NCBI RefSeq assembly: GCF_018304965.1
Contig: NZ_JAGQED010000002.1
Span: forward strand, 124,001 to 188,000
Source: Collimonas antrihumi
GTDB lineage: Bacteria; Pseudomonadota; Gammaproteobacteria; Burkholderiales; Burkholderiaceae_D
Reading direction: 5' to 3'
Length of the DNA stretch: 64,000 bases
Shown here: positions 17,882 through 27,190 of the stretch, piece after piece
Numbering within the stretch: the stretch's first letter is position 1
How the letters are laid out: each line of letters opens with the position of its first letter
The notes under the pieces: model-generated
Databases searched by the model: none
What the model saw: only the letters and a program-made list of their open reading frames with translations
What the model was told of the DNA's origin: nothing
Position numbers and translations under genes: made by a program

Positions 17882-19161
17882 GTATCCATGTAATCAAAAT
17901 GCCGGATATCGGCGAGGGGATTGCCGAGGTTGAATTGGTAGCCTGGCGCGTGCAGGTTGGCGAGCGCGTGGTCGAGGACCAGATACTGGCCGACGTGATG
18001 ACTGACAAGGCTACCGTCGAAATTCCCTCGCCGGTGGTTGGCAAGGTGGAGTCGCTGGGCTGCGAGCCTGGCCAGGTGGTGGCAGTAGGAGGTGAGCTGA
18101 TACGACTTGAGGTTGAGCAAGCGGAGCATGCCGATGCAGCAATGCCACAGGCGACGGTAACGTCAATGCCAAATCCGGCCGCTGTATTGTCGAAGGAAGC
18201 GCCAGCAGCCCAGCTCACGGTTCAAGACACTGGTTCCGTGCGCGTCATGCGGCAAGCTACCAATGCCCCGACTGCATCGCCAGCCGTGCGCCGGCGCGCC
18301 CACCAGCTTGGGATTGCGTTGCAAGATGTGCCGGGCAGCGGCGTTGATGGCCGTATCACGCACGAAGATCTCGACGCCTATGTTACGCATGCCAGCCGCG
18401 GCAGCAGCCCGCCGGCGGCGAATCTCGACGATAGGCGCGATGCGGAGCGCTATGCCGAACGCCATGGTGAAGAAGCGATACCGGTAATCGGCCTGCGTCG
18501 CAAGATCGCTCAAAAAATGCAGGAATCCAAGCGCCGTATCCCGCACTTCACCTACGTTGAAGAATGCGATGTCACAGAAATCGAGGCGCTACGCGCGCAT
18601 CTGAATGCGAGATGGGGCGGCGAACGCGGCCGTCTGACCCTGCTGCCGCTGCTGATGCGGGCCATGGTGCTGGCGTTGCGCGCGTACCCGCAATGCAACG
18701 CCCGTTTCGACGACGATGCAGGCGTGGTCACGCGCTACGGCGCAGTGCATATCGGTATAGCCACCCAAACCGCAGCCGGGTTGATGGTGCCGGTTGTGCA
18801 TCATGCGGAGGCGCGCGACCTGTGGTCGAATGCAGCTGAAATCACACGCCTGGCCGAGGCTGCACGCGCGGGCAGGGCGGTACGTGCAGAGCTCTCCGGT
18901 TCAACCATCACCATTACCAGCCTGGGAGCCTTGGGCGGCCTGGCATCGACACCGGTGATCAACCACCCGGAGGTGGCGATTGTAGGCGTCAACCGGATTA
19001 TCGAGCGGCCGGTGATTCGTGACAATATCGTAGTGGCGCGCAAGATGATGAATCTGTCGTCCTCGTTCGATCATCGGGTGGTCGACGGCCTGGATGCAGC
19101 CGAATTCGTGCAGTCGCTGCGTGCCTATCTTGAAGCGCCGGCCACCTTGTTTGTGGAGTAG
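17878..19161 (+). CDS. bkdB: Branched-chain 2-oxoacid dehydrogenase E2 (lipoamide acyltransferase)
   Basis: This is a 427-residue E2. The N-terminal lipoyl domain has the acceptor lysine Lys44 in TDKATVEIPSP. An Ala/Pro-rich linker is followed by a peripheral subunit-binding domain (SPAVRRRAHQLGI…GRITHEDLDAY) and the catalytic domain ending with FDHRVVDG, where His399 is the active-site histidine. The ATG at 17878 overlaps the bkdA2 stop, which fixes the start. No E3 (lipoamide dehydrogenase) gene follows, so the complex must borrow one from elsewhere. Confidence 0.93.
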   Translation: MSIHVIKMPDIGEGIAEVELVAWRVQVGERVVEDQILADVMTDKATVEIPSPVVGKVESLGCEPGQVVAVGGELIRLEVEQAEHADAAMPQATVTSMPNPAAVLSKEAPAAQLTVQDTGSVRVMRQATNAPTASPAVRRRAHQLGIALQDVPGSGVDGRITHEDLDAYVTHASRGSSPPAANLDDRRDAERYAERHGEEAIPVIGLRRKIAQKMQESKRRIPHFTYVEECDVTEIEALRAHLNARWGGERGRLTLLPLLMRAMVLALRAYPQCNARFDDDAGVVTRYGAVHIGIATQTAAGLMVPVVHHAEARDLWSNAAEITRLAEAARAGRAVRAELSGSTITITSLGALGGLASTPVINHPEVAIVGVNRIIERPVIRDNIVVARKMMNLSSSFDHRVVDGLDAAEFVQSLRAYLEAPATLFVE

Positions 19162-19182
19162 AACGGATGCAGCTCCGGCATA

Positions 19183-19206
19183 TTCAGGCTTGCGCGCCTG
19201 CCTGAA
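19183..19206 (+). terminator. Hairpin after bkdB
   Basis: TTCAGGC (19183–19189) pairs with GCCTGAA (19200–19206), 20 bp after the bkdB stop. There is no U-run, only AATAAA, so termination is uncertain. Confidence 0.35.
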
Positions 19207-19254
19207 AATAAACGCCTCAATTGCAGCTAGACATCGGCTGAAAAGGCGATTATC

Positions 19255-22200
19255 TTGATATGCAGGCACTCCCGCCAAGTTGCATTCCTACTCATAAAAA
19301 AAGTGACGCTACGTAAATGGGGCAAGTTGCTGTTGCTGATCAGTTTACTCGGGCTGCTGGCATTCGTGGCTCGACTGGTCAACAGTGAATTGCGCTCATC
19401 TCAATGGCAAGCGCGTCATCTGTCCGAACTTGACCGTGAGCTGACATTCAAACTTGAGCCTGGGGCAAGCACGGCGATCCGTTTTCCTAAAACCGGCCCT
19501 TACGACGAACGCCTCGGGTATAGCAAGATTCCGGCCTTTACCCAATATCTGGCCCAGCACGATTACCGGATTACGCAACAAGCCCGGATCTCGCCAAAGC
19601 TTGCGCAACTCGCGGATAGGGGCCTGTCTCTTGCCTACAGCGAGAAGACGCAAACGGGTCTCGATTTATTTGATTGCGATGATCAATCTCTGTACTCGGA
19701 ACGTTTCCCGCAGCGCAGTTATAAAGATTTCGATTCGGTGCCGCGCCTGTTGGCCGATACATTGCTCTTTATCGAAGACCGTGACTTGCTCACTACCAGT
19801 TATCCGCAGCATAATCCGGCGGTTAACTGGGACCGCTTCGGCAGAGCCATCTTCGATCAGGCGTTGCATGTGTTTGATAAGTCGCGCCAGACACCGGGAG
19901 CCAGCACGCTGGCGACGCAGATCGAAAAATATCGTCATTCGCCTGAGGGCCGCACCGCATCGCCGCAGGAAAAACTGCGGCAGATGGCGTCGGCTTCGAT
20001 CAAGGCCTATCTGGGCGGTGAGAACACGCTTCCTGCACGCCGGCAAATCATGGTGGATTACCTGAATACCGTGCCGCTTGCAGCCAAGCCGGGCTATGGC
20101 GAGATCGATGGCCTGGGCGACGGCATGTGGGCTTGGTACGGTCGAGATTTCGCGGAAGTGAACCGGCTTCTGGAAAGCAAAGCGGGTAACAATGCCGATC
20201 TGACGCAAGATGATCCCGCTCTGCTAAGGAGCAAGGCCGAGGCATTCAAGCAAGCGCTTTCACTAATGATCGCGCAACGCCGGCCGTCCTATTACCTGCG
20301 GGAAGGCGCTGCGGACCTGGAACAGTTGACCGACAGCCATTTGCGAGTGCTGGCGGTGGCGGGAGTTATCCCGGCGGCGCTGCGTGACGCAGCGTTGCCG
20401 GTCAAATTGAACCTGCAGCAAAAAACGGTCAGCGCGCCGCCGATATCATTTGTTACGCGTAAAGCGGTGACTGCATTGCGCGCCAATCTTTCTGGTTTGT
20501 TGCATGTCAATCACCTTTACGATCTGGACCGTCTCGATCTCACCGCAGCAACCACCTTGAATGGTGAAATGCAACGCGAAGTGACAACCGTGCTGCGCCA
20601 GCTCAAACAGCCCGCCAATGCAAAAGCGGCAGAATTATACGGACATAACATGCTCAGCCCGGGCGATGATCCGGGCAAGCTGATTTTCAGTTTTACGCTA
20701 TTCGAGCAGCGCGGCGGCGCCAATTTATTACGCGTGCAAACCGATAATTTCGATCAGCCGTTCGACATCAACGAGGGCGCCAGGCTCAATCTGGGATCTA
20801 CCGCCAAGTTGCGCACGTTGATTACCTACCTGGAAATAATCGCCGATCTGCATCAGCGGTACGCCGGCATGACAGCGGACCAGCGGGCCCGGATACAGGT
20901 GGAGAAAGAGGACGTGTTGAGCCAGTGGGCGCTGACCTACCTGGCGCGAGCAAAGGACCTGGCTTTGCCGGCGATGCTGGAAGCGGCCATGGAACGCCGT
21001 TACTCGGGCAGCCCGGGGGAGGCATTCGTGACCGGTGGCGGGGTGCAGACATTCACGAATTTCGAGTCTGAGGAAAACTATAAGGTGATGACGATACGCG
21101 AAGGTTTCCAGCAGTCGGTGAACCTGGTTTTTGTGCGGCTCATGCGCGATATCGTGCGGCATTACAAATTCAAGATGGCTGGCGCCAATGCTGATGCCAG
21201 TACCGGTACAACTTCGCTGGACGCTCTGAGTGCAACGAAGCGGCAAGAAATACTATCTCGCTTTGCCGACAAGGAAGGACGCCAGTTCATGGTTCGCTTC
21301 TACCGGAAATACCACGGCAAGACGCCGCAGGAGGCGCAGGAGCTGTTGTTGGAAAACATGCATCCGATACCGGCGCGAATGGCCACGGTGTTCCGCAGCA
21401 TAGAGCCGGACGCGGATCTGCAACATTTTTCTGCCTTCATGCGCAAACAGTTCCCCAAAGACGGTTTGTCGGACGCTAAATTGCAAGCGTTGTACGCGCA
21501 GTACGGGCCGGATAAATTTTCGTTGGCCGATCGCGGCTACATCGCGCGCATTCATCCGCTGGAATTGTGGCTGCTCGGATTCATGCATCAGCACCCCGAC
21601 GCAACATTGACGGAGACGCTCGATGCCAGCCGCGATGTGCGTCAGGATGTCTATGCCTGGCTATTCAAAACCCGCAATAAAAACAAACAAGACAAACGTA
21701 TCCGGCAAATGCTGGAGCTGGAAGCATTTCTGGAGATCGGCCGCGACTGGCGGCGGCTCGGGTATCCCTTCGAATCCCTTACTCCCTCCTATGCAACCGC
21801 GGTTGGCGCTTCGGGCGACAGGCCTGCAGCGCTGGCGGAATTGATGGGGATCATCGTCAATAAGGGCATGCGCTTGCCGCTCCGGAAATTGCAAACCTTG
21901 GAGCTGGCGCAAGGAACACCATATGAAACGCACTTTGAGAATAGCGGGCCGGCGGCGGAACGGCTTTTGCCCCAAGAGATAACGGACGTGGTGCAACGTT
22001 CGCTGATTGATGTGGTCGAGGGTGGCACTGCCAAGCGTCTCAAGGGCGGCTTGCCGTCACGCCATGCGAACGGCAAGCCGATCGGGGTCGGTGGAAAAAC
22101 CGGCACCGGCGATCAGCGTTTCGAGGTCTACGCGGCGGGCGGCAGGCTGATTTCCTCGCGCGCAGTGAACCGCTCCGCCACTTTCGTGTTTTTTATCGGC

Positions 22201-22365
22201 GATCGCTTCTTCGGCACCATGACCGCCTACGTCCATGAGCCCTATGCCGCCAGCTACAAGTTCACAAGCGCGCTCTCGGTACAATTACTCAAGTCGCTGA
22301 CACCGACCTTGCTGCCCATGATGGAAACGGATGCAAACGACACGTTGTTGACCTGTCGGCATTGA
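19255..22365 (+). CDS. Atypical bifunctional penicillin-binding protein (GT51 transglycosylase plus transpeptidase)
   Basis: This is a 1036-residue inner-membrane protein with one N-terminal helix (about residues 24–42) and a periplasmic body. Transglycosylase-like motifs are LLFIEDRDL, GASTLATQIEKY and IMVDYLNTVPL, all variant relative to standard class A PBPs. The transpeptidase part has the S-x-x-K motif in GSTAKLRTL and a KTGTGD box near the C-terminus. It probably builds or repairs peptidoglycan in a specialised setting. The start is uncertain: TTG at 19255 (AAAGG upstream) or GTG at 19303, with no usable in-frame ATG before the conserved region. The TAXI receptor gene follows. Confidence 0.84.
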   Translation: MICRHSRQVAFLLIKKVTLRKWGKLLLLISLLGLLAFVARLVNSELRSSQWQARHLSELDRELTFKLEPGASTAIRFPKTGPYDERLGYSKIPAFTQYLAQHDYRITQQARISPKLAQLADRGLSLAYSEKTQTGLDLFDCDDQSLYSERFPQRSYKDFDSVPRLLADTLLFIEDRDLLTTSYPQHNPAVNWDRFGRAIFDQALHVFDKSRQTPGASTLATQIEKYRHSPEGRTASPQEKLRQMASASIKAYLGGENTLPARRQIMVDYLNTVPLAAKPGYGEIDGLGDGMWAWYGRDFAEVNRLLESKAGNNADLTQDDPALLRSKAEAFKQALSLMIAQRRPSYYLREGAADLEQLTDSHLRVLAVAGVIPAALRDAALPVKLNLQQKTVSAPPISFVTRKAVTALRANLSGLLHVNHLYDLDRLDLTAATTLNGEMQREVTTVLRQLKQPANAKAAELYGHNMLSPGDDPGKLIFSFTLFEQRGGANLLRVQTDNFDQPFDINEGARLNLGSTAKLRTLITYLEIIADLHQRYAGMTADQRARIQVEKEDVLSQWALTYLARAKDLALPAMLEAAMERRYSGSPGEAFVTGGGVQTFTNFESEENYKVMTIREGFQQSVNLVFVRLMRDIVRHYKFKMAGANADASTGTTSLDALSATKRQEILSRFADKEGRQFMVRFYRKYHGKTPQEAQELLLENMHPIPARMATVFRSIEPDADLQHFSAFMRKQFPKDGLSDAKLQALYAQYGPDKFSLADRGYIARIHPLELWLLGFMHQHPDATLTETLDASRDVRQDVYAWLFKTRNKNKQDKRIRQMLELEAFLEIGRDWRRLGYPFESLTPSYATAVGASGDRPAALAELMGIIVNKGMRLPLRKLQTLELAQGTPYETHFENSGPAAERLLPQEITDVVQRSLIDVVEGGTAKRLKGGLPSRHANGKPIGVGGKTGTGDQRFEVYAAGGRLISSRAVNRSATFVFFIGDRFFGTMTAYVHEPYAASYKFTSALSVQLLKSLTPTLLPMMETDANDTLLTCRH

Positions 22366-22402
22366 TTCCTCTTGAACTTGCTTTGCAAGTGATACTCTAC
22401 GT

Positions 22403-22450
22403 CCCGTATTGCATCCTGTATTACATCCCGTATTACATCCCGTATCATGC
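22403..22450. repeat. 12-bp tandem repeat (4 copies)
   Basis: CCCGTATTACAT-like units lie between the PBP stop and the TAXI receptor gene, ending 37 bp before the preferred TAXI start. Confidence 0.85.
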
Positions 22451-22486
22451 AGCAGAATCATGCCTTTCAACGATAGAGCAATTCTC

Positions 22487-23845
22487 ATGGCTACTCCATT
22501 CCATCCATCCGACCTGAAAAAATCTGCGAAAAACATCACGATGCGGTTCGTCTCGATTTCGTGGCGTGACCTGGCTATCAGCTTCGGCCCGATTGTCTTG
22601 CTGGCGATTGTCGCCATCTGGCTGGCAATCTGGTTCATCCATCCGGCGCCGCCAAAGACCATCACGATGACCACCGGTCCCGAGCACAGCAATTTCTGGA
22701 ATACGGCAGAGAAATACAAGAAGATCTTGGCGCGCAACGGCATCCAGCTCAACATCGTGACTTCGGAAGGATCGCTGGACAATCTGAAGAAAATAAGCGA
22801 CCCGACGTCTGGTATCGATGTCGCTTTTGTCCAGGGGGGAGTCGCCGGCGACCTGCCCATCGATAAACTGGTGTCGCTAGGGAGTGTTTCCTATGTGCCG
22901 GTCTCTGTATTTTATCGTGGCAAGGAAAGAATGGATCGGTTGTCAGAGCTGAGCGGCAAGCGGGTAGCGATCGGCGTGCAGGGCAGCGGTTCGCGAGTGC
23001 TGGCATTAACCTTGTTGAAAGCCAACGGCATTGAAGCCGGCGGCAAGGCCGAGTTGCTGGATATCGGCGGCGACGAAGCTGCGCAGGCGCTGACCGATGG
23101 CAAGATCGACGCCGCTTTCCTGATGGGCGATTCGGCCTCGCCGCCGACCATGGGCAAGCTGCTGCGCACACCCGGCATCCGTCTTCTCGATTTTGCGCAG
23201 GCGAGTGCCTATGCGCGCCGCTTCAGCTATCTGACCGAATTGAAGATTCCAAAAGGTGTGTTCGACCTGGGTAAAAACATTCCCAGCCGTGACATTCGCC
23301 TGATTGCCCCGACCGCCGAACTGATCGCCCGCGATGATCTGCATCCGGCACTTTCCGATTTGTTGATCGAGGCCGCCAAGGAAGTCCACAGTGGCGCCAA
23401 TGTGCTGCAGAATGCCGATGAATTTCCGGCGCCGCTGGCGCATGAATTCCACATCAGCGATGATGCCGCCCGTTACTATAAGTCGGGCAAGAGTTTCTTC
23501 TACCGTACCTTGCCGTTCTGGCTTGCCAGCCTGGTCGATCGTACTTTAGTGGTGCTGCTGCCGATTATCTTGTTGCTGATCCCGGGTTTCAAGCTGGTAC
23601 CGCTGCTCTATGGCTGGCGCATCAAATCGCGCATCTATCGCTGGTACGGCATCTTGATCGCGCTGGAACGTGCAGCTGTCACCGACACCGACACCCCGGA
23701 ACAACAGGCAGAACTGTTGAAGCGCCTGGATCATATCGAAGAAGCGGTGAACCGGATGAAAATGCCACTGGCTTTTGCCGATCAATTTTACGTATTGCGC
23801 GAACACATCGGGTTCGTGCGCATGCGCCTGCTGAATCGTAGCTAA
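22487..23845 (+). CDS. Membrane-anchored TAXI-family solute-binding protein
   Basis: This is a 452-residue protein with an N-terminal membrane helix (about residues 28–52) that acts as an uncleaved anchor, then a TAXI (TRAP-associated extracytoplasmic immunogenic) ligand-binding domain: TITMTTGPEHSNFWNTAEKY, DVAFVQGG, GKRVAIGVQGSGSRVLA and a second lobe. A C-terminal membrane helix (about 345–370) and a cytoplasmic tail with ELLKRLDHIEEAVNRM follow. No TRAP membrane subunits are encoded nearby, so it may sense rather than transport. Alternative in-frame starts are ATG 22460 and codons within the upstream repeat; none has a strong ribosome site. Confidence 0.85.
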   Translation: MATPFHPSDLKKSAKNITMRFVSISWRDLAISFGPIVLLAIVAIWLAIWFIHPAPPKTITMTTGPEHSNFWNTAEKYKKILARNGIQLNIVTSEGSLDNLKKISDPTSGIDVAFVQGGVAGDLPIDKLVSLGSVSYVPVSVFYRGKERMDRLSELSGKRVAIGVQGSGSRVLALTLLKANGIEAGGKAELLDIGGDEAAQALTDGKIDAAFLMGDSASPPTMGKLLRTPGIRLLDFAQASAYARRFSYLTELKIPKGVFDLGKNIPSRDIRLIAPTAELIARDDLHPALSDLLIEAAKEVHSGANVLQNADEFPAPLAHEFHISDDAARYYKSGKSFFYRTLPFWLASLVDRTLVVLLPIILLLIPGFKLVPLLYGWRIKSRIYRWYGILIALERAAVTDTDTPEQQAELLKRLDHIEEAVNRMKMPLAFADQFYVLREHIGFVRMRLLNRS

Positions 23846-23865
23846 GCGTACTTGAGCGGACTTGG

Positions 23866-23898
23866 GCTGCAACTGAGCTGCAACTGAGCTGCAACTGA
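23866..23898. repeat. 11-bp tandem repeat (3 copies)
   Basis: GCTGCAACTGA is repeated three times, with a decayed fourth copy, 21 bp after the TAXI receptor stop. Confidence 0.85.
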
Positions 23899-24050
23899 CG
23901 TGCAACTACAGCAATGCCTTGCAAGCGGCAAAAATATGTAGCACATTACGAGTGGCAATGGCAGGCGCGGGCGCTAAAACATCTTTGTAAATTGCCCTGC
24001 GGTATCGGTTATGATTTGACGGATATTCGTTATTCGAGCAGAGGTGAGCC

Positions 24051-24533
24051 ATGAGATTCCCCGTTCCTATCCTTTGTGTATTGCTGTTTGCGCAATCCGC
24101 GCCGGTGTGCGCCGCGCTTGGCGCAGCTGTCGGCCCGGCCGTCGGCACAGCTGCTGGCGTGGATCAAGCCCAGGCCCAGGCAGACAGCGCGCGTGCCAAG
24201 GCCAGCGCCCGGGTAACCAGCTACAACGGTTATTCGGTGAGTGAAGTGGTAGAGCCTTCAGGTACTACGGTGCGGGAATATATAGGCGCGGATAACGTTG
24301 TGTTCGCCGTCAGCTGGCAGGGCCCTAGCATGCCGAACCTGCGGCAATTGCTGGGCAGCTATGCCGATCAATATGTGAGCGCAGCCAGTGCGCCGCATCC
24401 GGGGCGACGCGCGGTAGCGATTCAGTCGGATCAGCTGGTATTGCATTCGGGTGGACATATGCGCTCCTTCGCCGGCAGTGCTTATGTACCTGCCTTGCTG
24501 CCGCAAGGCGTGACTCCTGACAACATTCGCTGA
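24051..24533 (+). CDS. DUF2844 family secreted protein
   Basis: This 160-residue protein has a cleavable signal peptide (ending near APVCA). The mature protein has a low-complexity Ala/Gln segment, then the DUF2844 core: SYNGYSVSEVVEPSGTTVREYI, VVFAVSWQGPSMPNLRQLLG and the SDQLVLHSGGHMRSFAGSAYVP ending. The function is unknown. GAGGTGA precedes the ATG. It is followed after 12 nt by a DUF3443 gene, an arrangement common in Burkholderiales that suggests the two proteins act together in the envelope. Confidence 0.85.
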   Translation: MRFPVPILCVLLFAQSAPVCAALGAAVGPAVGTAAGVDQAQAQADSARAKASARVTSYNGYSVSEVVEPSGTTVREYIGADNVVFAVSWQGPSMPNLRQLLGSYADQYVSAASAPHPGRRAVAIQSDQLVLHSGGHMRSFAGSAYVPALLPQGVTPDNIR

Positions 24534-24545
24534 CCGGGGATGACC

Positions 24546-25778
24546 ATGCGCTTCTTGACGTATCTCCTTTGCCTGTTCTGCAGTCTTCTCTTGCTTGCCT
24601 GTGGCGGTGGCGGTTCTGACAGCAGTTCAACACCGGCCCCGGCACCGCAACCGCAGCCGCAAGCCACGCAAAATGTCCAGACGCTGGTGCTCGATAGCGG
24701 GCCCCTGGCAGCGTCCGGCCAGTCGGTCGGCGCCGTCAATTCACCCTACGTCACGTTGACCATCTGCCAGCCCGGCAGTACGACGCAATGCCAGACCATC
24801 GATCACATTCTGGTGGATACCGGATCGAGCGGTTTGCGCATCATGTCTTCTGTCCTGGCCGGCAATATGGCATTGCCGTCGGTGACCAGCGCCAACGGCA
24901 ACCCCGTGGCTGAGTGCGCACGGTTTGCCGACGGTTATAGCTGGGGCTCGGTGAAACAGGCGGATTTGCGTATCGCCGGCGAGGTTGCCAGCGGCATCTC
25001 CGTGCACATCATAGGCGACAGCGCTTTTCCAACCGTGCCTGGCGGCTGTTCCGGCAGCCTGGTGGCGGAAAATACAGTGGCGGCATTTCATGCCAACGGC
25101 CTGCTCGGCATCAGTATCTTTACCCAGGATTGCGGCGCGGCCTGCGCCAGTCAGGCGCTGGCAGGCTGGTATTACTCCTGCTCGGGCACGAATTGCAGCG
25201 CCACTGCGCTGGCGCTGGGCCGGCAAGTGGGCAACCCGGTAGCGGTTTTCCCTCAGGATAATAACGGCACGCTGATACAGCTGCCGGCAGTGGGCGCCAA
25301 TGGCGCGTCCGGCGTCACCGGTTCACTGATTTTCGGCATCGGCACGCAAGCCAATAATGCACTGGGCAGCGCCACCATCTATACCTTGAACAGTTCCGGC
25401 AACTTGAGCACCTTGTATCAGGGACAGACCACGCCAGCCTTTTTTGACAGCGGGTCGAATGGATTGTTCTTTGCCGATTCGGCTATTCCCAACTGCACCC
25501 TGAGTACAGGTTTTTACTGTCCTGCGTCGACGTTGAGCCGGAGTGCGGTGAATACCGGTGTGAACGGCCGCAGTAATAGCGTCAGCTTCAATGTGGCCAA
25601 TGCGGATTCGCTGTTCCAGGCCAACCGGAATAACACGGCATTCAGCAATCTGGCCGGTACCGAGGCTTTTGCCTCGTTTTTCGACTGGGGGCTGCCGTTC
25701 TACTTTGGGCGCTCGGTCTATACCGCGCTTGAAGGCGTATCGGCGGGTGGTACGGTGGGGCCTTACGTTGCTTATTGA
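24546..25778 (+). CDS. DUF3443 family lipoprotein
   Basis: This is a 410-residue protein with a type II signal peptide (lipobox LLLAC) and a short Ser/Pro/Gln linker. The large domain contains HILVDTGSSGLRIMS and a second TPAFFDSGSNGLFF, which resemble the paired Asp-Thr/Ser-Gly motifs of pepsin-like aspartic proteases; whether DUF3443 proteins are active proteases is not established. Many cysteines (CGAACASQ, YYSCSGTNCS) suggest disulphides. I chose the ATG at 24546, preceded by GGGGA at good spacing, over the one at 24540. It is probably in an operon with the DUF2844 gene. Confidence 0.85.
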   Translation: MRFLTYLLCLFCSLLLLACGGGGSDSSSTPAPAPQPQPQATQNVQTLVLDSGPLAASGQSVGAVNSPYVTLTICQPGSTTQCQTIDHILVDTGSSGLRIMSSVLAGNMALPSVTSANGNPVAECARFADGYSWGSVKQADLRIAGEVASGISVHIIGDSAFPTVPGGCSGSLVAENTVAAFHANGLLGISIFTQDCGAACASQALAGWYYSCSGTNCSATALALGRQVGNPVAVFPQDNNGTLIQLPAVGANGASGVTGSLIFGIGTQANNALGSATIYTLNSSGNLSTLYQGQTTPAFFDSGSNGLFFADSAIPNCTLSTGFYCPASTLSRSAVNTGVNGRSNSVSFNVANADSLFQANRNNTAFSNLAGTEAFASFFDWGLPFYFGRSVYTALEGVSAGGTVGPYVAY

Positions 25779-25812
25779 ACGTATCCGGGCCGGTTGCGAC
25801 GAGTTGTCGGAA

Positions 25813-25847
25813 GGGCGCAAACCTACTTGCCTGGTGCGCCCTTTTTT
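25813..25847 (+). terminator. Intrinsic terminator after the DUF3443 gene
   Basis: GGGCGCA (25813–25819) pairs with TGCGCCC (25835–25841) and is followed by six Ts (25842–25847). It separates the DUF2844/DUF3443 unit from the convergent NlpD-like gene. Confidence 0.8.
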
Positions 25848-25872
25848 ATCTGTCCGCGAGCAGGCCTGTTCC

Positions 25873-26574
25873 TTAGCGACTTGGTAAATAACGGGATGGG
25901 TCGACCGGTTTGCCTTGGCGCCGGATCTCGAAATACAGCTTGACTGAGTTGCTGTCGGATTTGCCCATCTCGGCAATTTTCTGCCCCTTGCCAACCATCT
26001 GTCCCTCTTTGACGACGATGGTCTTGTTGTGGGCGTAGATCGATAGCAGATTGCTGTTATGTTTGACGATGACAAGGTTGCCGTAGCCCCGTATGCCGCT
26101 GCCGGAGTACATGACCTTGCCGGCGGCGGCGGCCAGCACCGGCTGTCCCGGCTGGCCGAAAATATCTATCCCCTTTTTCCCCTGGCCGAGGCCGCTGGCG
26201 GATTGGCCGCTTGCGGGCCAGGCCCAGTCGACCGAATCTTTTTCGTCGCTGGCTGCGCCGGCAGCAGCGGTAGCGGCGTTATTGCCGACGCTGCGCGGCG
26301 GCGTGGTCTTGCTGCCGGCGCGAGCGCCTTCGGGCGCGACCCGCAATACTTGATCCACCTTGATGTCATTCGGGTCCGATAGCTTGTTCCAGCTGATGAT
26401 GTCCCTATTGCTGAGCCGGAACTTGCGTGCAATGCTGGACAGGGTATCGCCCTTTTGCACCGTGTAGTAGCCAGGGCCGCTGGGTTGCGCTGCGCCATTG
26501 GTCTCGGAGCCGGACGGCGTGCTGCAGGCGGTGAGGGTGGCCAGCAGGATCAATGCAAGGCCGAATTTTCTCAT
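25873..26574 (-). CDS. NlpD-like lipoprotein: LysM plus degenerate LytM (M23) domain
   Basis: This is a 233-residue protein. Its type II signal peptide ends in LTAC (Cys17). A LysM domain (YYTVQKGDTLSSIARKF…VDQVLRV, about residues 36–80) binds peptidoglycan. The C-terminal M23-like domain starts GKKGIDIFGQPGQPVLAAAAG and ends with VKLYFEIRRQGKPVDPSRYL. The zinc ligands of active M23 enzymes are partly missing: the first His is Lys (GKKGID) and the HLHFE motif reads KLYFE. It is therefore more likely an amidase activator, as shown for NlpD/EnvC in E. coli, than an active endopeptidase. The start ATG at 26574 gives the lipoprotein signal; longer in-frame starts do not. Confidence 0.86.
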   Translation of the reverse strand: MRKFGLALILLATLTACSTPSGSETNGAAQPSGPGYYTVQKGDTLSSIARKFRLSNRDIISWNKLSDPNDIKVDQVLRVAPEGARAGSKTTPPRSVGNNAATAAAGAASDEKDSVDWAWPASGQSASGLGQGKKGIDIFGQPGQPVLAAAAGKVMYSGSGIRGYGNLVIVKHNSNLLSIYAHNKTIVVKEGQMVGKGQKIAEMGKSDSNSVKLYFEIRRQGKPVDPSRYLPSR

Positions 26575-26961
26575 TCTGTTTGGTTTTTGCGAGCCGGACG
26601 CTACGGTTTTCTGGACCAACAATGGCATTCCTCTGATCAATAGACATCATCGCAGGGAGCAAAAATTCTTGTCCACCTGCGTCTTGTTTTGCTCTGGTTA
26701 AATAATGACCAGCAACATTGCGCTTGTGCGCATCCTCTGACCTTGTTTGGCTTAACTAGTTGCGTGTCCCGCATTCATTGTGTCGGGACAGTGCATGTGT
26801 TGCCATTTTTTCTAGAGGTTTGAGGATATCTCAATTCTGTCGATGAGGTAAATGTCGATGTCGCTCCGTAGAAGCTGGATTGTCTGCCAGTCCTGGAAGG
26901 TAACAGCTTTTCTTTTTAGTGTTTATAAGACAATTAATTGTGCCCGTCCAGAGCTTGCCGT

Positions 26962-27000
26962 TACGTTACATGTAACGTATCAAATGCTGACGGGTAACGT
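26962..27000. promoter_or_regulatory. Candidate activator-binding site: 18-bp palindrome plus half-site
   Basis: TACGTTACATGTAACGTA (26962–26979) is a perfect palindrome. Its right arm GTAACGT (26972–26978) recurs at 26994–27000, exactly 22 bp on, about two helical turns. It lies about 145 bp upstream of the sigma-54 −24 element, the usual place for an enhancer-binding protein. Which regulator binds is unknown. Confidence 0.55.
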
Positions 27001-27121
27001 GGTAGGCATGCCGTCTGGATTTGCTTGAAAATTTCCTTAGTCATTGATTTATAAGGAACTATTTATTTCTTTTATGAAAAATGATGGCCTGTGCCGTCCC
27101 TTTGTTTGAGGTTTTTCCAGC

Positions 27122-27136
27122 TGGCATGTTCTTTGC
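27122..27136 (+). promoter_or_regulatory. Sigma-54 (RpoN) −24/−12 promoter
   Basis: TGGCATGTTCTTTGC matches the RpoN consensus TGGCAYG-N4-TTGC at every specified position, with GG and GC at the required spacing. Transcription would start near 27148, leaving a leader of about 43 nt with a ribosome site (AAGGGAAA) before the ATG at 27191. Confidence 0.72.
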
Positions 27137-27190
27137 GGAATAGACAAGCAGGAACAGTTGGTTCGAACTTTCACTAAAGGGAAATACATC

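Larger units (their letters stand above)
26575..27190. other. 616-bp regulatory intergenic region
   Basis: This non-coding stretch separates the divergent NlpD-like gene and the glycine-rich lipoprotein gene. The left 200 bp are probably the NlpD-like promoter. The right half holds an 18-bp palindrome with a same-orientation half-site and a sigma-54 promoter, listed separately. I see no gene here. Confidence 0.6.
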
